64,000 bases of DNA from JALYNX01 sp963746905 (lineage in GTDB: Bacteria > Actinomycetota > Acidimicrobiia > Spongiisociales > ZC4RG35): assembly GCA_963746905.1 (NCBI GenBank), contig CAVVCY010000003.1, forward strand, positions 868,001 to 932,000, written 5' to 3'. The notes beneath the pieces are model-generated. The model did no database searches and was not told where the DNA came from. It saw only the letters and a list, made by a program, of their open reading frames with translations. Shown one piece after another: positions 54,353-64,000 of this stretch. The stretch's first letter is position 1. The number at the start of each line of letters is the position of its first letter. Position numbers and translations under genes: made by a program.

Positions 54353-54655
54353 TCAGTCCTGCAAACCGAGCGCCTTCATTCCCCCGGCCAGGTTGGCGGC
54401 ATTGGTGACCCCGTTCATCGAAAGGTAGACGGCGACCTGTTGGCTGCGCGCTCCGGAGCGGCAAACGACGAGAACCCCGTCTTTCCCGGTCAGGTCCTCG
54501 AGCCGATCGGGAATCTCACCCATGCTGATCCTGACCGCGTCGGGGAGCGTGCCGAGATCCCACTCCTCCGGCTCGCGCACGTCGAGGAGCATCCCCTCGT
54601 TGGCCTCGAGCCACGTCTGCCATTCGAGGGCAGGAACCTGTTCTATCGGCGACAT
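54353..54655 (-). CDS. Single-domain rhodanese
   Basis: 100 residues from ATG 54655 (TTG 54664 is less likely). LDVREPEEWDLGTLPDAVRISMGEIPDRL and the active loop VVCRSGARSQQVAVYL with catalytic Cys (CRSGARS). Carries sulfane sulfur or acts as a thiosulfate:thiol transferase; physiological partner unknown. TACCAT 8 bases before ATG indicates leaderless expression. Divergent from purN. Confidence 0.9.
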   Translation of the reverse strand: MSPIEQVPALEWQTWLEANEGMLLDVREPEEWDLGTLPDAVRISMGEIPDRLEDLTGKDGVLVVCRSGARSQQVAVYLSMNGVTNAANLAGGMKALGLQD

Positions 54656-54663
54656 CGGCGCCA

Positions 54664-55311
54664 ATGGTACGTCCTACAGTCCCCCCCACGTTCGACTCAG
54701 GACCTGATCGGAGGGCCATCATCGACATTGGAGTTCTCGTCTCAGGCTCGGGTTCCAACCTGCAGGCCCTCATCGACGCGCCTGACCTCGGCGCCGCGAT
54801 CAGCGTGGTGGTGGCCGACCGGCCCGGGATCAAGGCGCTCGAACGCGCCGAAATAGCGGGTATCCCCACGGTGGTCTTGCCCTGGGAGGAATACGGCTCG
54901 CGTGTCGAGTTCTCGAAGGCGGTTGCCGACGTTGTGGAGAAATCGGGCGCCAAGATGATGGTTCTGGCCGGGTTCATGCGCATCCTGGCACCGGAGGCGA
55001 TCGGCCGATTTCCCAATCGGATCCTCAACATCCACCCTTCCCTGCTCCCATCTTTCCCCGGCTCCAACGCCGTGGCCCAAGCATTGGCTCACGGCGTGAA
55101 GGTGACCGGGGTGACGGTCCATCTGGTGGACGAAGAGGTGGATCACGGACCGATCATTGCCCAGCGCGTGGTCCCGGTTCTCCCAGGCGACGACGTGAGC
55201 GTGCTGCATGCCCGAATCCAGGCTCAGGAACACGACCTCTATCCCCGGGTGGTTCGAGCATTCGTCGAAGGGGAGGTCAGCATCGTTGGCAGGGAAGTGA
55301 TCTGGCGATGA
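54664..55311 (+). CDS. purN: Phosphoribosylglycinamide formyltransferase
   Basis: IGVLVSGSGSNLQALIDA (N-terminal phosphate loop), AGFMRILAPEAIGRFPNRILNIHPSLLPSFPG (catalytic Asn-His and the HPSLLP motif), and GVTVHLVDEEVDHGPIIAQRVVPV (catalytic Asp). Transfers the formyl group of formyl-THF to GAR in purine synthesis. The start is unsettled: ATG 54664 gives 215 residues with an atypical 21-residue extension, while GGAGG (54710-54714) points to a non-standard ATC at 54721 (196 residues), the position where homologues begin. Confidence 0.93.
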   Translation: MVRPTVPPTFDSGPDRRAIIDIGVLVSGSGSNLQALIDAPDLGAAISVVVADRPGIKALERAEIAGIPTVVLPWEEYGSRVEFSKAVADVVEKSGAKMMVLAGFMRILAPEAIGRFPNRILNIHPSLLPSFPGSNAVAQALAHGVKVTGVTVHLVDEEVDHGPIIAQRVVPVLPGDDVSVLHARIQAQEHDLYPRVVRAFVEGEVSIVGREVIWR

Positions 55312-56807
55312 GTGTCGTTCCCGTGACCAGGGCACTGATCAGTGTGTACGACAAGGATGGCCTGATTCCGTTTGCCCAGCGTCTTGCCGCTGCCGGCGTG
55401 GCCATCGTCTCTTCCGGGGGGACAGCCAAGGCTTTGAGCGACGCCGGGGTCGGGGTGACGCCGGTTGAAGAACTGACGGGAGCCCCGGAGATGTTCGGAG
55501 GCAGGGTCAAGACGCTCCATCCCATGGTCCACGGCGGGATCCTGGCCCGGCTCGACAATGAGTCCGACGTCGCCGACATGGAGGCAAACGGGATCGAGCC
55601 CTTCCAGTTGGTCGTTGTCAACCTCTACCCGTTCCGGGAGACCGTCGCTTCTGGCGCCGGCGACGAGGAGATCATCGAGAAGATCGACATCGGTGGCCCA
55701 GCGATGGTGCGTGCGGCGGCGAAGAACTACCGGCATGTCGGGATCGTGAGCTCGCCGGAACAGTATGTGGAGGTTGCCGAGGCCGTCGAGCGCGGTGGTC
55801 TGGATGACGACTTACGGAAGAACTTGGCGGCCGAGGCGTTCTTTCGCACCGCCTCTTACGACGCGGCAATAGTCGGGTGGATCGGCGACGATCTGGTGAT
55901 TCCTCTGCGACGCGTTTCGGACCTTCGCTATGGCGAGAATCCCCACCAGGAGGCTGCTCTATACGTGGAGGACGGTTCCCGGCCCTGGTGGCAGCAGGCC
56001 GTGCAGCTTCAGGGCAAGGAGATGTCGTTCAACAACTATGCCGACGCCGAGGCGGCGTGGAGGCTTGCCAACTCGGCTCCCGGCATGGTCGTCATCGTCA
56101 AGCACACCAACCCGTGTGGTGCGGCACAGGGTGGCGAGGTCTCCGATGCATTCGAGCGGGCCTGGGATTGTGATCCGCTGTCCGCCTTCGGCGGGGTTAT
56201 CGCAGTGAACGGCGTGGTCGACGAGAAGACAGCGAGCTCGATCGCGGACAAGTTCGTCGAAGTTCTCGTGTGCACCGGTGTCAGCGACGAGGCCCTCGAT
56301 GTGCTGGGCCGTAAGTCGGCCGTTCGAGTGCTGGTGGCAGGCCCTCCTGGTGACACCGATCCGGGTATGAGCCGTCTCGAGCAGGGATTCCTGGTTCAGA
56401 CGAGAGACGGACAATTGACCGATGCCTGGGAGGTTGTGTCCGAGAGACCGCCTACCGACGCTGAACGCGACGACCTTGAGTTTGGCTGGATGGTCGCGAT
56501 GCACACCAAGTCGAATGCCATCGTGATCGTGAAGGATGAAGCCGCGGTCGGGGTGGGCGCCGGAGACCAATCGCGTGTGGGGGCCGCAGAGAGAGCGGTG
56601 GCCAGGGCTGGGGATCGGGCCCGCGGCGGCGCGGCCGCCTCCGATGCCTTCTTCCCTTTCCGTGATGGGCTCGACGCCCTCGCCGAGGCTGGTGTCACCG
56701 CGGTGATCGAGCCCGGCGGCTCGCGCAATGACCAGGAAGTGATCGATGCTGCGAATGAGCATGGAATCGCTCTTGTGTTCGCCAGCAACCGTCATTTCCG
56801 CCACTGA
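55308..56807 (+). CDS. purH: Bifunctional AICAR transformylase / IMP cyclohydrolase
   Basis: 499 residues. MGS-like IMP cyclohydrolase domain (about 1-190: ALISVYDKDGLIPFAQRLAAAGVAIVSSGGTAKAL, GGRVKTLHPMVHGGILAR, VVVNLYPF) and transformylase domain (LRYGENPHQEAALY, VVIVKHTNPCGAA, DAFFPFRDGLDALAEAGVTAVIEPGGSRNDQEVIDAANEHGIALVF). Catalytic Lys-His is KHTNPCG. Final two steps to IMP. ATGA overlap with purN. Confidence 0.96.
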   Translation: MSVVPVTRALISVYDKDGLIPFAQRLAAAGVAIVSSGGTAKALSDAGVGVTPVEELTGAPEMFGGRVKTLHPMVHGGILARLDNESDVADMEANGIEPFQLVVVNLYPFRETVASGAGDEEIIEKIDIGGPAMVRAAAKNYRHVGIVSSPEQYVEVAEAVERGGLDDDLRKNLAAEAFFRTASYDAAIVGWIGDDLVIPLRRVSDLRYGENPHQEAALYVEDGSRPWWQQAVQLQGKEMSFNNYADAEAAWRLANSAPGMVVIVKHTNPCGAAQGGEVSDAFERAWDCDPLSAFGGVIAVNGVVDEKTASSIADKFVEVLVCTGVSDEALDVLGRKSAVRVLVAGPPGDTDPGMSRLEQGFLVQTRDGQLTDAWEVVSERPPTDAERDDLEFGWMVAMHTKSNAIVIVKDEAAVGVGAGDQSRVGAAERAVARAGDRARGGAAASDAFFPFRDGLDALAEAGVTAVIEPGGSRNDQEVIDAANEHGIALVFASNRHFRH

Positions 56808-56809
56808 CC

Positions 56810-57655
56810 ATGGGTGCCCTGATCCTCGATGGGAAGGTCGTTGCCGCTGCGGTCAAGTCGGAAGTCGCGACGGCGGTTGCCACCGTCGACTTCACCCCGG
56901 GCCTGGCGACGGTCCTCGTTGGGGACGACCCCGCTTCGCACACCTATGTCCGAGGCAAGCGCAGCGATGCAGCCGAGGTGGGCATCGTCTCGATGCACTA
57001 CGAGTTGCCGGCCGCTGTATCCCAGTCGGACCTCGAAGACCTGATCTCGCAACTCAACGCCGACGACAACGTGGACGGGATTCTCGTCCAGCTGCCTTTG
57101 CCTGGTGACCTCGATTCGGAGCGGATCGTCGAGCGCATCGCGCCCGCCAAGGATGTCGACGGGCTGCATCCTCACAACCTGGGGCTTCTGGTGCTCGATC
57201 GCCCCGGCCTGCGACCTTGCACTCCGAGCGGGATCATGAGGATCCTTGCCCACTACGACCTGCCCGTGTCGGGCACACGGGCGGTGGTCATCGGCCGCTC
57301 GTTCCTGGTTGGCCGGCCACTGGCCGTCATGCTCGCCAGCCGGGGAGTGGATGCCACCGTGACTGTCGCCCACTCCCGAACCAGGGACCTTGCAGCGGTC
57401 GCCCGTGAGGCCGACATCCTGGTTGCGGCAGTCGGTTCGCCCCAATTGGTGACTGCGGATTTCGTCAAGCCTGGCGCAACGGTCATCGATGTCGGTATCA
57501 GTAGGACCGATCGTGGGATGGTTGGGGACGTCGACTTCGAATCAGTTCGGGCCGTGGCTGGGGCGATTACCCCGGTTCCGGGCGGAGTCGGCCCCATGAC
57601 CAGGGCGATGCTCCTTGTCAACACCTTGACCGCCGCTCAGGCTCGACGCGCCTAG
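56810..57655 (+). CDS. folD: Bifunctional methylene-THF dehydrogenase/cyclohydrolase
   Basis: 281 residues. LATVLVGDDPASHTYVRGKRSDAAEVGI, DGILVQLPLPGDLD, PAKDVDGLHPHNLG, PCTPSGIMRILAHYDLPVSGTRAVVIGRSFLVGRPLAVML and the C-terminal PVPGGVGPMTRAMLLVNTL. The usual catalytic Lys in Y..(K) is present in TYVRGKRSDA. Supplies formyl-THF to PurN and PurH, whose genes are immediately upstream, so the three form one purine/C1 operon. Confidence 0.95.
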   Translation: MGALILDGKVVAAAVKSEVATAVATVDFTPGLATVLVGDDPASHTYVRGKRSDAAEVGIVSMHYELPAAVSQSDLEDLISQLNADDNVDGILVQLPLPGDLDSERIVERIAPAKDVDGLHPHNLGLLVLDRPGLRPCTPSGIMRILAHYDLPVSGTRAVVIGRSFLVGRPLAVMLASRGVDATVTVAHSRTRDLAAVAREADILVAAVGSPQLVTADFVKPGATVIDVGISRTDRGMVGDVDFESVRAVAGAITPVPGGVGPMTRAMLLVNTLTAAQARRA

Positions 57656-57704
57656 CTGCGGCTAGTGTCCCGGCTCCGAAACCACCTCCCAGGAGTCTCT
57701 ATTA

Positions 57705-58907
57705 ATGGCCACCCCGATCACCATGGGCCCCGACGGGCTTGCGGTTCCCGACGACCCGATCGTCCCGTTCATCGAAGGCGATGGCACCGGCCCAGACATC
57801 TGGGCAGCCTCTGTTCGCGTGTTCGATGCCGCAGTCTCAAAGGCATATGGGGACTCGAAAAAGGTCAACTGGACCGAGGTGCTCGCCGGTGAGAAGGCGC
57901 ACAACGAGGTCGGGTCCTGGCTGCCGGACGAGACGGTCGAGGCGTTTTCCACCTATTTGGTGGGGATCAAAGGCCCGCTGACTACTCCGGTTGGCGGCGG
58001 AATCCGATCGCTGAATGTCGCCCTTCGCCAAATCCTCGATCTCTACGCCTGTGTGCGGCCGATCAGGTGGTTCGAAGGGGTGCCCTCACCGGTGAAGGAG
58101 CCCGGCCTGGTCGACATGATCATCTTCAGGGAGAATATCGAAGACGTCTATGCCGGCCTCGAGTTGGAGCAGGGGACCGAAGACGCTTCCAAGCTGATCG
58201 ACTTCGTCAAGGGGGAGTACGGATGGGATGTCCCTGGTGACGCGGGCATCGGAATCAAGCCGATCTCGATCACTCGGTCGAAGCGCCTGATCCGGGCCGC
58301 CATCAACCACGCGCTGGCCAACGACCGGAAGTCGGTAACGCTCGTGCACAAGGGCAACATCATGAAGTTCACCGAGGGAGCCTTCCGCAGCTGGGGTTAT
58401 GACCTGGTGCACGACGAGTTCTCCGACGTGGCGGTGTCGTGGGAGGACTGCGGTGGGAAGCCCGGCGACAAGCTGCTGGTCCAGGACGTCATCGCCGATG
58501 CCATGTTGCAACAGGTGCTCACCCGTCCCGCCAATTACGAGGTGATCGCAACCACCAATCTCAACGGTGACTACTTGTCAGACGCCCTTGCGGCACAGGT
58601 TGGCGGCATCGGCATCGCGCCCGGGGGCAATATCAACTTCGTAACCGGTCATGCCGTGTTCGAGGCCACCCATGGCACCGCTCCCAAGTATGCGGGGTTG
58701 GACAAGGTGAACCCCGGCTCGGTCGTTCTCTCCGGTGAGATGATGTTCCGTTACATGGGTTGGGCGGAGGCCGCAGACCGGATCATCGCCGGGTTACAAG
58801 GCGCGATCGCGGCGCGGACCGTCACCTACGACTTTGCCCGCCTGACCGACGACGCCACTGAGGTCAAGACCTCAGAGTTCGGCGACGCCATCATCTCCCA
58901 CATGTAG
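57705..58907 (+). CDS. icd: NADP-dependent isocitrate dehydrogenase (E. coli type)
   Basis: 400 residues with AGGAG upstream. FIEGDGTGPDIW, GGGIRSLNVALRQILDLYACVRPIRW (phosphorylatable Ser site), DMIIFRENIEDVYAGLEL, NDRKSVTLVHKGNIMKFTEGAF, TTNLNGDYLSDALAAQVGGIGIAPGGNI and the coenzyme region GTAPKYAGLDKVNPGSVVLSGEMM. Converts isocitrate to 2-oxoglutarate in the TCA cycle. Confidence 0.95.
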   Translation: MATPITMGPDGLAVPDDPIVPFIEGDGTGPDIWAASVRVFDAAVSKAYGDSKKVNWTEVLAGEKAHNEVGSWLPDETVEAFSTYLVGIKGPLTTPVGGGIRSLNVALRQILDLYACVRPIRWFEGVPSPVKEPGLVDMIIFRENIEDVYAGLELEQGTEDASKLIDFVKGEYGWDVPGDAGIGIKPISITRSKRLIRAAINHALANDRKSVTLVHKGNIMKFTEGAFRSWGYDLVHDEFSDVAVSWEDCGGKPGDKLLVQDVIADAMLQQVLTRPANYEVIATTNLNGDYLSDALAAQVGGIGIAPGGNINFVTGHAVFEATHGTAPKYAGLDKVNPGSVVLSGEMMFRYMGWAEAADRIIAGLQGAIAARTVTYDFARLTDDATEVKTSEFGDAIISHM

Positions 58908-58928
58908 CTCTGTCCCAGCGCTTGTTTC

Positions 58929-60186
58929 CTAGGGCGATCGGGCTAGTACTTGGTAGGTGTGGCCCAGTGGGCTGGTCCACTGGTAGGTGCCGGGTCGGGT
59001 TTGTTTGATGTTCCATCCGTGGTGTCGGATGACGTGGTCGTGTCGGCAGAGTGGGGCCAGATTCTCCACTTCGGTCGGGCCACCCTCTGACCATTCCTGG
59101 TTGTGGTCGATGTCACACTCCGATGCCGGGTTCCGGCACCCAGGGAAGACACAGGTCGGATTCTCTGCTTCGACTTGTCTGGTCTGGTCGGCGGTGGGTC
59201 GTCTCCGGGTGGTTCCGTTGTGGACCACCTGGCCTTCGTCGTTGGTGATCGTGTATCGCCATTCAGAGTCTGCCTGTTGCTTGGTGACTTGGCGGGCGAT
59301 GTCGGCGATTACTGGTCCGTAGCCGGCGAGCTCTGCGGGGTTCTCAACCAGACCTGCCAGCGTGTTGAGGTCGACTTGGATGTCGACAGTTCCTCGATAT
59401 TGTCGGTCGTGGTGGTTGCTGCCGGCGAGGAGGTCGAGGAGGACGTCGGCTCGGATCTGGTCCATGGTCCGGGGGTCGTTGGCGGAGCGGGCGGCTCGGG
59501 CCAACCGGTTGATCCGTCGCATCACCGCACTGCTGCGGTGGGGGGGAAGGTTGAGCCCGTGGAGGTTGGCGGTCCCGTCAGGGTTGGCTTCGGAAATGAC
59601 CCGACGGTCTTCGATGCCTTGCTGGTATCGGGTCTTGGCGGCGTCGGGGTCGATTTGGATGACCAGTTTGCGGAGTCGGGCGTCTAGTTGTCCGGTGGTC
59701 TGTTGTGGGGCCCGCTCTAGAGCTACCCCGGCGACCTTGCTGCGGAGTTCGGGTTCTAGGTGACAGGTTCCGGTGATGATCACTTTGGCTTTGGCCAGGT
59801 CGATGCTGCCTTCGGAGAGTGCTTCCCACAGCAGCGGGTAGTCCTCGACTAGTTGGGTGGCCCAACCCAGGTGATTGTCGGCGGACCGTCGGGTGAGAGT
59901 GAGCGCAGCCCGGATTTCGGAGGCGGCGAGATCCTGGATCTCGTCGGATTCGAGAAGACCCGGACAGTTGCTCATGTTCGGCGTCGGCGACCGCCACCAT
60001 CGCCGCGTAGAGCTCGGCCTGGGTATGAGCCAGTTGACGGTTCCAGGCTTGGACCAGGACCACCCGGTCATGACCGGTGATCAGGTTCCGGTCGATCGAG
60101 GACAGGATCGCCCCCAGCTTCGGGCCCGGTGTCATCTGGGCTAAACCTTTGGGAATCCCCACATCCTCGAACATATGTTCGACCAT
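58929..60186 (-). CDS. HNH endonuclease with DUF222 (13E12-type), single frameshift
   Basis: About 418 residues when repaired. N-terminal DUF222 region (LAHTQAELYAAMVAVADAE...EIQDLAASEIRAALTLTRRSADNHLGWATQLVEDYPLLWEALSEGSIDLAKAKVII) and C-terminal HNH: CVFPGCRNPASECDIDHNQEWSEGGPTEVENLAPLCRHDHVIRHH. An extra base in CCC at 59959-59961 separates the two parts (EHEQLSG joins LLESDE). ATG 60186 with TATGTT 6 bases upstream (leaderless type). DUF222-HNH proteins are repetitive in actinobacteria and may be mobile or intron-associated; target unknown. Confidence 0.85.
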
Positions 60187-60271
60187 GCTCGAAACATACA
60201 AGCCGACCCCGACAGATTCCATACCCTCGTCAGCCGATTTCGAAAGATTTCTTTGGCGCGAGCCGGCTTGC

Positions 60272-61021
60272 CTATTGCCGGCGGGCGGCAATGGCCAGAA
60301 GGCGCAGTATCTCGATGTAGAGCCAGACGATCGTCACCATCAAACCGAAGGCGGCGAACCACGAGAAAACCCGCGGGGCACCACTCTTCACACCCAGCTC
60401 GATCACCTGGAAGTCCAGCAAGAGATTCAACGCCGCGACGAATATCACGATGATGCTGAAGATGAGCGCCGTGGTGCCCGCGCCACTCAACACGGGGACG
60501 TTGACGCTGAATAGGGACAACACCCAGCTGAACAGATAGAAGATCCCAATCCCGACGGTGGCGATGATGATCACCGAGCGGACCTTCTGGGTCACCTTGA
60601 CGATCCGGGTCGCGTACAGGAACAGCATCGCCACGAACACCGCCATCGTGGCCAGGAACGCCTGGAACACGATCCCGTCGTAGAGCGTCTCATATACCTT
60701 CGACAGCGAGCCAAGCATGGCTCCCTGGCCCAACGAGTAGATCACCCCAGTGATCGGTGCTAGTTGGGGTCGGGATGCGGTGGCGACCGCCAGGACGATC
60801 AGGCCGATGATGAATAGCCAGTACCACCGTTGGACGGCGGCTGCGTTTGCCCATCCGTAGGCAGCTCCGGTCATCACCAGGGCCAGCAGGACAATCGTCG
60901 AGAGGATCACGGATCCGATCGACATCGTGCGGCGGCCGTCCGCTTTCGGGATGGGGGTGGCCTGGAGGGCAGAGTCGGCTGTTGCCGTGCCGAACTGCTT
61001 TTCAAGAACAGGATTTGCCAT
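60272..61021 (-). CDS. Bax inhibitor-1/YccA family membrane protein
   Basis: 249 residues. Soluble N-terminus of about 35 residues, then seven membrane helices. ITGVIYSLGQGAMLGSLSKVYETLYDGIVFQAFLATMAVFVAMLFLYATRIVKVTQKVRSV and LNLLLDFQVIELGVKSGAP...FGLMVTIVWLYIEILRLLA fit the actinobacterial BaxI_1 family. Family members (BsYetJ) are pH-sensitive calcium leak channels; role here inferred only. TACACT 6 bases before ATG (leaderless type). Confidence 0.9.
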   Translation of the reverse strand: MANPVLEKQFGTATADSALQATPIPKADGRRTMSIGSVILSTIVLLALVMTGAAYGWANAAAVQRWYWLFIIGLIVLAVATASRPQLAPITGVIYSLGQGAMLGSLSKVYETLYDGIVFQAFLATMAVFVAMLFLYATRIVKVTQKVRSVIIIATVGIGIFYLFSWVLSLFSVNVPVLSGAGTTALIFSIIVIFVAALNLLLDFQVIELGVKSGAPRVFSWFAAFGLMVTIVWLYIEILRLLAIAARRQ

Positions 61022-61114
61022 GAGGCGAGTGTATTTGGCGGTCTATGACGGATCGCGGTCTTGCGGGTCGGGCCCGGGTATCTGGAGCGGCGTCCGACCG
61101 TACACTCGTCCGAG

Positions 61115-62083
61115 ATGACCCCGATCGCCGTCACCCGCGCCACGGATGTCCTCCCCGAGGCCGAGGTTTTCGCGCTCCAGCCGTTGATCGATGAGATCAA
61201 TTGGTGGAAGAAGGAGCGCAACGCGATCGTCGCCGCCCACAACTACATGACGCCGGACATCTACCACCTGGCAGCCGACATCAAGGGCGACTCCCTGGCC
61301 CTGGCCCAGATCGCGGTCGACACGGAGGCGGATGTGATCGTTCTTGCCGGCGTCCATTTCATGGCGGAGACGGCCAAGATCATCAACCCGGAGAAAACCG
61401 TTCTCATCCCCGACTTGCTCGCTGGCTGTTCCCTCGCCGATGGGATAACCGGAGCGGATGTTCGTGCGCTGCGGGAGAAACACCCGGGCGTCCCCGTGGT
61501 CACCTATGTCAACACGTCGGCGGAGGTCAAGGCCGAGTCCGATATCACCTGCACCTCGAGTAACGCGGTGGCCGTGGTCGAGTCCCTGGGCGTGGACAAG
61601 GTGATCTTCACACCGGATCAGTATCTGGGGAGGTGGGTGGCGACCCAGACCGACGTGGAAGTGGTGCTCTGGGAGGGCTCATGCATTGTCCACGAGCGCT
61701 TCACCGGTGAAGAAATCGCCGACTACCGCCGCGGGAACGAGGGGATCAAGGTGATCGCCCATCCCGAGTGCCCGCCCGATGTCCTGGCCGAGGCGGATTA
61801 CGTCGGGTCGACCCACGGGATGATCCAATGGGTGACCACCAACCAACCCGATCGGGTGATGATGATCACCGAGTGCTCGATGGCTGACAACGTGGCGAGC
61901 GAGACGCCGAACACCGAATACGTTCGTCCCTGCAATCTCTGCCCCCACATGAAGCGGATCACTCTCGAGAACATCAAGGATTCGCTGGTGACACTTACCC
62001 ACCAGATCGAGATCGACCCTGCCATCGCCGAGCGGGCCCGGACTGCCGTGACCCGGATGCTCGAAGTCGGCCGCCAGGACTAG
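61115..62083 (+). CDS. nadA: Quinolinate synthase
   Basis: 322 residues from ATG 61115, which has TACACT 8 bases upstream (leaderless type). VAAHNYMTPDIYHLAADIKGDSLALAQ, GVHFMAETAKIINPEKTVLIPDLLAGCSLAD, ITCTSSNAV, and PCNLCPHMKRITLENI hold the three Cys of the [4Fe-4S] cluster. Condenses iminoaspartate with dihydroxyacetone phosphate to quinolinate. First gene of nadABC. Confidence 0.95.
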   Translation: MTPIAVTRATDVLPEAEVFALQPLIDEINWWKKERNAIVAAHNYMTPDIYHLAADIKGDSLALAQIAVDTEADVIVLAGVHFMAETAKIINPEKTVLIPDLLAGCSLADGITGADVRALREKHPGVPVVTYVNTSAEVKAESDITCTSSNAVAVVESLGVDKVIFTPDQYLGRWVATQTDVEVVLWEGSCIVHERFTGEEIADYRRGNEGIKVIAHPECPPDVLAEADYVGSTHGMIQWVTTNQPDRVMMITECSMADNVASETPNTEYVRPCNLCPHMKRITLENIKDSLVTLTHQIEIDPAIAERARTAVTRMLEVGRQD

Positions 62084-62092
62084 AACTAACCG

Positions 62093-63601
<1,509 letters not shown>

Positions 63602-63605
<4 letters not shown>

Positions 63606-64000
63606 TCGATCGTGCGGCGTATGTCGACCTGGTGGGGCGGGCCCTTGCAGAAGACCTGGGAGGGGTCGGCGACCTCACTACGGACGCCTGCATCCCCGAG
63701 GAGATGGAGGCCCACGCCGAGTTGGTCGCCCGTGCTGACGGCATCATCGCCGGGCTCGAGGTCGCCGAATATGTGTTCCACGCAATTGATCCGTCCACCG
63801 ATTTCTCACCCATGGTGTCGGACGGCCGTCAGGTGTTTGCAGGTCAGACCATCGCCGCCGTTGCAGGGCTGGCCAGATCCCTCCTTCGAGCTGAGAGGAC
63901 GGCGCTCAACATCGTCTGCCGGATGTCCGGGGTGGCCACCGCGACGGCTCGTTTCGTGGCTGCTGTCGAGGGAACGCGTGCCAGGATCAGCGATACCCGC
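63602..64000 (+). CDS. nadC: Nicotinate-nucleotide pyrophosphorylase (quinolinate phosphoribosyltransferase), truncated by window end
   Basis: First 133 residues only. GTG start overlaps the nadB stop (GTGA). N-terminal EDLGGVGDLTTDACIPEEMEAHAELVARADGIIAGLEVAEYVF (EDxGxGDxTt motif) and LLRAERTALNIVCRMSGVATATARFVAAVEGTRARISDTR, the conserved RtaLN...SGiAT motif, are present. Makes NaMN from quinolinate and PRPP. Confidence 0.94.

Overview
High-GC DNA (roughly 65% by eye) with GTG and TTG starts, actinobacterial-type transaldolase, GuaB3, an LCP-family wall protein, a DUF222/13E12-type HNH protein and a mycothiol-isomerase/DinB-like protein. Together these point to Actinomycetota. A deep-branching, Acidimicrobiia-like lineage is my inference, not something the sequence proves. 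I see no rRNA, tRNA, CRISPR array, insertion sequence or phage genes, and no gene-free stretch longer than about 150 bases.

Layout. 0-3.3 kb: truncated NIT-domain sensor, a phosphodiesterase/pyrophosphatase-like protein, and an ECF sigma factor overlapping a membrane-anchored GerMN/Gmad2 protein, closed by a strong hairpin. 3.4-13.8 kb: an 11-gene respiratory complex I operon, nuoABCDHIJKLMN, with no room for nuoEFG. 13.8-21.8 kb: serine hydrolase, GNAT, Nudix, histidine kinase, LCP protein, a molybdopterin oxidoreductase fused to pentapeptide repeats, trpS, CPBP protease. 21.9-30.4 kb: guaB3-guaA, an orphan CheA-CheW-REC hybrid, a second histidine kinase, pcrA and a small K+ channel. 30.4-35.3 kb: nucleotidyltransferase, transaldolase, a B12-binding mutase subunit leading into sucCD, and a DinB-like protein. 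35.3-40.4 kb: DUF169, beta-carbonic-anhydrase-like remnant, lemA-DUF2207, methyltransferase, membrane protein. 40.4-51.6 kb: amino-acid and acyl-CoA catabolism (hutI-hutH; acyl-CoA dehydrogenase, MDR oxidoreductase, enoyl-CoA hydratase, RidA; kynureninase, tryptophan dioxygenase, SDR, a benzoate/anthranilate-type CoA ligase). 51.6-64 kb: acyltransferase, membrane proteins, rhodanese, purN-purH-folD, icd, HNH protein, Bax-inhibitor-like protein, nadA-nadB-nadC (cut by the window end).

Two global features matter to anyone using this annotation. First, at least 15 single-base frameshifts interrupt otherwise intact, conserved genes (nuoN, Nudix, LCP, DinB-like, DUF169, carbonic anhydrase x3, lemA, hutI x2, CoA ligase, membrane protein, HNH, nadB). 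Fourteen look like one extra base, which suggests insertion-type sequencing error rather than biology. I give the restored gene spans. Second, many transcription units start with TAnnnT placed 6-9 bases before ATG/GTG and no Shine-Dalgarno sequence, the signature of leaderless transcripts.

The most interesting items are: dispersed palindromic intergenic repeats (three clear copies, one of which supplies the nuoN ribosome site); a heptamer repeat plus perfect 14-bp hairpin inside the 5' end of guaA; identical TTCAG-N15-CCGATAA boxes before the two signalling genes at 24.7 and 26.8 kb; the sigma-GerMN pair; the Mo-enzyme/pentapeptide fusion; the EFG-less complex I; and a tryptophan-to-anthranilyl-CoA gene neighbourhood.
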